Assembly (NCBI GenBank): GCA_037892935.1
Contig: JAYXKI010000004.1
Coordinates: forward strand, 1,178,001-1,242,000
Source: Phlebopus portentosus
Taxonomy: Eukaryota; Basidiomycota; Agaricomycetes; Boletales; Boletinellaceae
Direction of reading: 5' to 3'
DNA: 64,000 bases
Shown: positions 57,978 through 64,000 of the stretch, piece after piece
Layout of the letters: each line of letters opens with the position of its first letter
How positions within the stretch are numbered: the first letter of the stretch is position 1
Made by a program: the position numbers and the translations under genes
Notes under the pieces: generated by a model
Database searches by the model: none
Seen by the model: only the letters and a program-made list of their open reading frames with translations
What the model was told of the DNA's origin: nothing

Positions 57978-58516
57978 AACGATTATTATTTTCTGAGCGG
58001 CTGTCCGAAACACAGCGCTTTGTGTTGAATTACTTGTTGTCTGCTAGAAAATGTACTATACCACCCTTTCGGTGAACGAAGGGAATAAGATCATGTATAC
58101 TATATTATTATCTGAGTATCTCCGTCGTGAGAGTCGCAAGCAATTTTCTGACAATCTAAACTTCCCCATTTGGAATTTCTGTTTTTGGAAATTGCCCCGT
58201 TATCTCTTTTTCTGTTCATCCTCCACGACATGTGCTTGTTCTTTCAAGAACATCAAAGTGACTTGATGGACTGCATTGACTATACATTTCCCGGAGATCG
58301 TACCTCATCCGTGGACAATAAATTTTCAAAAAGATGGAGATCTTGCTTCAATGCTTGAACCCTAGAGGCGAACTACGGACGTTCTCTCGTATCAAAGGGA
58401 CCAGATCATTGTAATCACACCTCAGACGAGAGGATGCTCTCATGGGAAAGCTTGGTGATATGTTTTGAGTATATAAGATACTGCCCTTTCAGCATTTCGC
58501 CGAGACATAGCTGTTC
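57978..58516. other. Intergenic, 539 bp
   Basis: 3' flank of the thioesterase gene and promoter of the P450. No gene. Confidence 0.5.
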
Positions 58517-60718
58517 ATGATGTTCATCTACAACCTCTGCCTCATTATTCCTATCCTTTTCTTAGCTGCTGCGGTCGCTGTCTACAGAAGCTATCGCCAT
58601 GCCGAATCGCGATTTCCTCCGGGTAAGTTGCCATATTAAATTTACGTCGTCCAACGACCTAATCAGCCATAAGGTCCCCCTCCCCTTCCCATTGTGGGGA
58701 ATTTCTTTCAAGTGCCTCGAGAAGATCCAGAAAGGCACTACAACAAGTGGAAGGAAGTGTATGGTAAAAACATGTTTAATTCGCAGCTTTAAGCGCTCTA
58801 GCTAACAACACGGAATCTCAAGGACCTATCATGTACTTCAGAATATTTAGGAGGCAATTCGTCGTGCTGAACGACCGTCGAGTCATCTTGGATCTTCTGG
58901 AGAAGAGGTGCTCGATATATTCTAGCCGTCCTGAAGCCGTTCGTTTCAATCTTTTGGCCTTACCTGCTCGGTTACTCATGGACCATATCTTTTCTAGCCT
59001 ATGGCCAAGCTCGCCGGCAGAGATAAGACAGCTCTGTTTCTTCCTGCTGGTCATCGGTCCAAGGAGACGAGGAAGCTTATGCTCTCGTTTCTTGGTCCAC
59101 GCTCGGATGGTGTTTACTTGCCTGTCATAGAAACCGAGACCTATCGCTTTCTTCATCGTCTTCTTCGGAATCCGGGAAACTTTTATGCGGATATCAAGAG
59201 GTATGTGATTAATCGCCATTCTGGATAACTTTGCGTGACTGTGACTGTTTTCCAGCCTCCCGGCTGCTTCTATCTTGCGACTAGTCTATGGCTATCAGAT
59301 TAACAACGTCGATGATTACTTCGTTGAGCTCTCCGAGAAGCTCGGAAGGATCACAGCCGAATCGACTCAGACTGGTCGTTGGCTTGTGAATGCCATCCCT
59401 TCAAGTAAGCCACTCCGGATGCTTACCTGATCGACTATCGCTTATACTCGATACAGTCCGTCATCTTCCGTCATGGCTTCCAGGAATGCAATTCAAGATA
59501 TGGGCTGAAGATGCACGAGCAAAATGCGAGGCTTTCATGGGTATTCCCCATGAATATGTCAAATCGTCAATGGTAGGTGATGCCACTCTCAGAACAAATC
59601 ACCTACTGACTGCTGCGCTACTTGCAGGCAACGGGAAAATTCTTGCCGAGCTTCACATCATATAATCTCCAGAAGCAGTCTGGACTCAACGAGGAAGCTG
59701 AAGAGATCCTGATGTATGCCGCAGCAAGCTTGTATGCAGGTATGAATCCGAATGTCCATTTGAGTCGTTGAAACGTCTCTGATATGCTGGGTTATAGGCG
59801 CCACTGATACAGCAAGTTGCTTTATTTCGCCATCGGAGGACTTACTGACTCATTCACAGATGGTATCGGTTCTCAAACTCTTCTTTCTGATGATGGCTCT
59901 TCACCCGGAGGTCCAAGCCTGCGCTCAGAGAGAGATTGATCAGCAAATCGGAGATGATAGACCACCGTGTACATCTGATCTCGAATTCATGCCTTACATC
60001 ACTTGCATTTTCAAGGAGTTACTCCGCTTCAACCCTGTTGGTCCGATCATTATCCACAGTCCGGAGAAGGATGATGTTTACGAAGGATACACAATCCCGA
60101 AAGGTAGGTACTGGTACTGGTCTCTCGTCTTCATTTTGCTTATACTAAATCGGCCTAAACAGGGTGCTGGATCTTGGCAAACGTCTGGTCAGCTCCATAG
60201 GGATTTACTAATCTAACATCAAGTATTCTGACGACAGTCACAGGTCTATTCTGAAAGATCCAGCGATGTATCCGGAGCCAGACTCCTTCATACCAGAGCG
60301 GTTTGACAAGAGGTCTGGGGATGTGCAACCTGATCCTGATAACTTCATATTTGGATTTGGTCGCCGGTGAGTAGCGAGGAGTCAAATGCTCGACATAGTA
60401 CTCAAAGCGTCTCAGTGTCTGCCCTGGCCAGCATTTTGGCGAGAAGGCGCTATGCATAGCAATGGCTAGCATCCTGTGGGGGTTCAACATAACTCCTGAG
60501 AGAGATCTCAATGACCGCCCTGTTCTTCCGGAGATGGCGTTTTCTAAGGGTCTCGTCGTGTAAGTCGCTCCTACTTATTTATACTCAAGAAGTTGCTTTG
60601 AATTGGAATTTTCAGACATCCTTTACCATTCCGCTGCTCGATCGCGCCAAGGTCGCCGAAAGCAGCTGCTATCATAGAGGAGCTTGTGAAGAGCGGCGGA
60701 TGCGAAAGGGCCCAGTAA
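58517..60718 (+). CDS. Cytochrome P450 monooxygenase
   Basis: Microsomal haem-thiolate monooxygenase; substrate unknown. Thirteen exons sum to 1545 nt (514 residues): 58517-58622, 58674-58763, 58823-58938, 58998-59200, 59256-59404, 59457-59572, 59628-59739, 59798-59811 (14 nt), 59860-60103, 60163-60187, 60244-60366, 60416-60559, 60616-60718. N-terminal membrane anchor LCLIIPILFLAAAVAVY, then the proline hinge RFPPGPPPLPIVGNF. Helix I reads AAASLYAGATDT (oxygen-activating AGxDT/AGATDT), helix K FKELLR (ExxR), then PEPDSFIPERF, and the haem loop FGFGRRVCPGQHF with the ligand Cys. All canonical residues are present, so it should be functional. The helix-I threonine is encoded in the 14-nt exon, followed by a GC-AG intron. 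The family looks like the large Agaricomycete CYP expansions; a CYP number needs a search. Confidence 0.9.
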
Positions 60719-61172
60719 ATCTATCAAAATCTCGAAGTAAAGATTGGGACATTCTTTCAACTTGTGTCTCTTGTACTCTTTTTATATCCTTAAAGGTCTT
60801 TATCGGCGGGAAATGTATTAGCATTTGTATACCCTTGCTTACCATTCGCGAATATGATTGTCTGTATTCATGTCGTTCAAGTTGCTGCTTCTTACTGGAG
60901 TTTCATACTCACGTTCTAAGAGCGCTTGTGTCAATGAAGGAATGTTGACGCCAACACCATGTGACGAAAATGAAAGTATGAGTTAGCAAAGTATCTGAGT
61001 TCGTGGGGTTTCTTATGTTTGCCCGAGGGACCGGCTCAGACATAACTCTTCGGGCACTTCTCGTGAAAGCAACGAGTTTGGCGTAGGTGATCCACGTTAC
61101 AAAATCCATATAAATACAGACAGCTTCAGAGATACATATTAAACCTATACGTCTCCTTTTCCTCTCCCTGGT
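60719..61172. other. Convergent spacer, 454 bp
   Basis: Between the 3' ends of the P450 (+) and the MFS gene (-). No gene. Confidence 0.5.
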
Positions 61173-63216
61173 TTAAAACTTTCCTCTGAGTATGCTGTGC
61201 AAGACGCTGTACTTGCTAGCCATCATTAGAAAGATGGACCCCGCGATCATGGTACCTATGGAGGTGGTTGCGAATCATGTCGTGAAAGGCAATAGCTGAT
61301 AAAGTATGACATACCAGCATAAATGCCGACTTCGCGAAAGGTACTATGATTCTGTTTAATTGCCCCTGAGATCGGAGGCCCGGTCAGAGCACCTAGACAA
61401 GGTCAAACAAATGAGTTGCGATGTAAATTCAATGTATGAACGCGAAGGATGTCTGACCGATAGCCATTATTGTCATTTGTAAACCAGTCCGACGTCCAAC
61501 ATCATGCGTTGGACCGAGATGAGCAACCGGAATGGCAAAGAGGCACATAAACGCTCCGGAAGCAACTCTGATTTTATACTTCAGCTTCTTCACAAAACAA
61601 CATACAGGCCCGTACGCACCCGTATAGGACAGTCACGGCAGTGAACGCGCCTTTCGTTGTTACAAATGGCCAAATATAGGTAAAAACAGCGGCGAGCGCA
61701 GTGCAGATAACCATCACATTGACTGGGCCATATGATACAGCAAGTATACCGCTACCCAGACGACCGATTGCGGAGGCACCGTTGGCAATAGCAACTAGAT
61801 AGAAGGCGAAACTACGGTCAATGCCGATAAGTTCTGCGCTGACACTTAGAAATGTGAGAGCTTCACAGAACAATCAGATGGGGGCTAATCGAGGGCGCCA
61901 AGGACTACATACGAGAATAGAGCCCCATATAAGCGACGAATGTCGAGGAAACGTAAAACAAGTACGAGGGCGACAAAAACGACCGAATATCGAACAGTTT
62001 CGGAAGCGTGTCTGGAGGCGGAAGTCGACTGCGCATTACCTAGAAAGATGAAGATACCTGAGCAGAATAATTCGCATAAATAACGACAGACCCACTAAAG
62101 CTGCGAAAACAAACGTCGTTGAGTTGAGAAATGCAATTGCGCGAATGGTCCATTTAAACCTGCGCAACACGAACGTTAAATACCGAAGGTAATATATTCT
62201 TTCACTTTACTCACCCTACTCCGGGAAGCAGGTTACGCACCATGATAGGGTAGACTATTCCTCCTAGTGAGCCCCCAAAAGAGATGATTGCGAATGCAAG
62301 GGGTCTTCGGTGTTTGACTAAAAACAATCACGCGAGTCAGAAAGAAGCATGAGGATGATCATTGGCACATACACCAATGGGACACAACTGCAATGCATGG
62401 TATATAGATACAACCAGCAGCCAACTAGGAGCAGGTTAATGACCATAGCCATGAGTGATATTCGCACTTACACCTAATAAAAACCCTTGGCAAAGAAGAA
62501 AATGCCAATACTCCGAGCACTCCGCCGTCAGGAAGTTCGCAAGAGTCATTACAGCACAGGCGGATATAAGGAGAAACTTGAAATATCCCAAATCAAAAAG
62601 CCTCCCAGCGAGTAATCCCTGAGAGACATAGGTCAGTATAAACGCCGCAAGGTACGAGTACTGCTACATCGTTCACGAACCGGCAGGAAGATCAGAGAAT
62701 ACTGGTGACAGAACAAAGCATTGGTTATCGCTTTTCAGAGCAATGAATCGTGAGGCTTGATTAGCCTACCTGAAGAGAACCTATCCAAGCGCTACGGACA
62801 TGATCAGACTTTTACAATGAAAATCGACAACACAGGCACGTACATTTGAGATGAAGTGTTACCAGTCAATAAGACGGTTTCGTAATAGGCTTGGTACGTC
62901 TAGAAGACGTTCAATGAATAACGAGAAGGGGTCGAAGGCAATAATTGCTCACCCCCAAGAAACAAAATAACCGAAAGTTGAAAAGGACAGAGAAAATCCC
63001 TGCGACTATCTTAGCCTCCGTTGTGATCGATGATTGCAGGATCCAACTTACGCCGAGCACTACAAGCCAAGCTCGTAGACCTCCATCGGGCACCTCAATG
63101 GACGGCTGCGTAGCGATGGGTTCAGCCTGTTCGGTTTCAAGGATCTGAGTTGCAATCGACTTCTTCTCGTCCTTCGCCGAATTGACGTCTGAGGCAAATG
63201 TGCTTGCTGTGGACAT
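61173..63216 (-). CDS. MFS transporter, monocarboxylate-porter-like (MCT/SLC16-like)
   Basis: Plasma-membrane transporter of the fungal monocarboxylate-permease group; substrate unknown. ATG 63216 opens a polar N-terminus, then the family signature EVPDGGLRAWLVVLG. Further blocks: FSLSFSTFGYFVSWG, YQAYYETVLLTGNTSS, AWIGSLQYSLIFLPAG, LLAGRLFDLGYFKFLLI, CIYIPCIAVVSHWF, RRPLAFAIISFGGSLGG, MVRNLLPGVG, FYLVAIANGASAIGRLGSG, VNVMVICTALAAVFTYIWPF and LTGPPISGAIK. The stop is TAA at 61175-61173. At least ten introns, including a 22-nt exon (CGCTTGG...TTCAG, about 62810). The join after FVSWG near 62950 does not fit a simple GT-AG model in frame, so either the splice site there is unusual or the copy has a small lesion. 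Confidence 0.8.
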
Positions 63217-64000
63217 CTTGATGAGAATGATATGTAGAGGCAGTCGTCGACTGTGGGGGGGGGGTGTTTACGTGGGTAAAATTACAGCAAGGTGTCGAGA
63301 CAAGCGCTTCCAAGATCAACGAAATATTGGGGGAAAATATGAGCTTGGGAAACCGATCAATCACATTCAGATGCATGGACAGAACGGGGACAAGGCAATC
63401 ACTACTAGTGCGGATCAGGGAAGGAGTACCCCTGACACGCACATCCTTCCAGCCCTGACCTGACGTATGTTTTGTCCAGTCTCTGAGACGGTTTTCTACG
63501 ATTCCTGCACCTGCGGAAAAGACTGTAAGCCCGGCGAACTGAGAAATTTTCTCTTCAAAGAAATTCCAATAACACGCACAACACTAGCCAAATCAATAGA
63601 CTTTTCTCCATCAAGCCTCGAAGGAAGAAATTGTCAAAGTTCGGACATCACGTTGAACGATCGAATCGGCGATATCTCCTTTGCTGGACATGGACTGGTT
63701 CATCCGTTCCGCAACACTATCGCGCATACGATATCACTTATCATTCATCGGAACTGCCAGCAATTGTCGTGGGAAATTCCGAAGCTGGATCAAATGGAAG
63801 TCAAGTTGGAGACCATTTCAGAAAGAATTTTAGCATGGACGTCGGGGACAGTAGAGCAGTAGTACGGCACCATTGTAAGGAAAAATAGATCTTTTCTTGA
63901 AACGGTAGTCTTGAAACCAGCTGACTCTATGGCCACAGGAGGCATCCGTGAGATCAAGTCGCATTTGCAGTAACACTGGGCGGAACTCACCAGAGATCAG
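63217..64000. other. 5' flank of the transporter and unassigned frames
   Basis: Promoter side of the MFS gene with a G-run (11 or so) near 63253-63264. A plus-strand open frame of 131 codons at 63467-63862 and minus-strand frames over the same stretch have no recognised domain; a gene could run off the right edge of the window. Confidence 0.35.

Noticed and set aside
1..64000. CRISPR arrays, rRNA or bacterial operons
   Set aside because: No regularly spaced direct repeats or rRNA-like sequence was seen, and spliced genes show a eukaryotic genome.

Overview
The window is eukaryotic and looks like a filamentous basidiomycete (Agaricomycetes). Nearly every gene is cut by short introns of about 45-90 bases with GTRNGT donors and CTRAY-like branch sites. 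The gene families are those of mushroom-forming fungi: tyrosine-kinase-like and kinase-fold genes in numbers, Zn2Cys6 regulators with the fungal_trans domain, a GH27 alpha-galactosidase, a paraoxonase-type lactonase, a P450, MFS transporters and a basidiomycete integrase-core relic. Gene models were joined by hand from six-frame reading. Where exon coordinates are given, the splice phases were checked and the total length is a multiple of three.

Layout. 0-4.3 kb: a large Zn2Cys6 transcription factor. 5.1-6.1 kb: a decayed integrase-core gene. 8.4-13.2 kb: a protein kinase and a seven-helix membrane protein. 13.6-17.4 kb (minus): an NmrA-like reductase fold protein followed by an MFS transporter. 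18.7-28.3 kb: four kinase-fold genes and one unassigned gene, ending in a HeLo-like plus pseudokinase protein. 29.8-36.0 kb: a broken alpha/beta hydrolase, an HxxxD acyltransferase and a second Zn2Cys6 factor. 37.3-44.6 kb: transposon debris (non-LTR fragment, TIR element, a 522-bp near-perfect inverted repeat) around a GH27 gene with an in-frame TGA, plus a dead paralogue of the 21-22 kb kinase-like gene. 46.5-51.8 kb: a C2H2-type protein and a 101-residue orphan. 54.3-63.2 kb: a paraoxonase-like lactonase, an acyl-CoA thioesterase-like protein, a P450 and an MCT-type MFS transporter.

The acyltransferase with its neighbouring Zn2Cys6 factor, and the lactonase/thioesterase/P450/transporter group, could serve small-molecule metabolism. 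No polyketide synthase, NRPS or terpene synthase is visible, so a biosynthetic cluster cannot be claimed. The most notable observations are the MLKL-like HeLo/pseudokinase architecture inside a kinase block, the young palindromic inverted repeat, the many 13-17 nt microexons (one inside a zinc cluster), four inferred GC-AG introns (one contrasted with a GT donor in a dead paralogue), and the near-intact GH27 gene with one nonsense codon.
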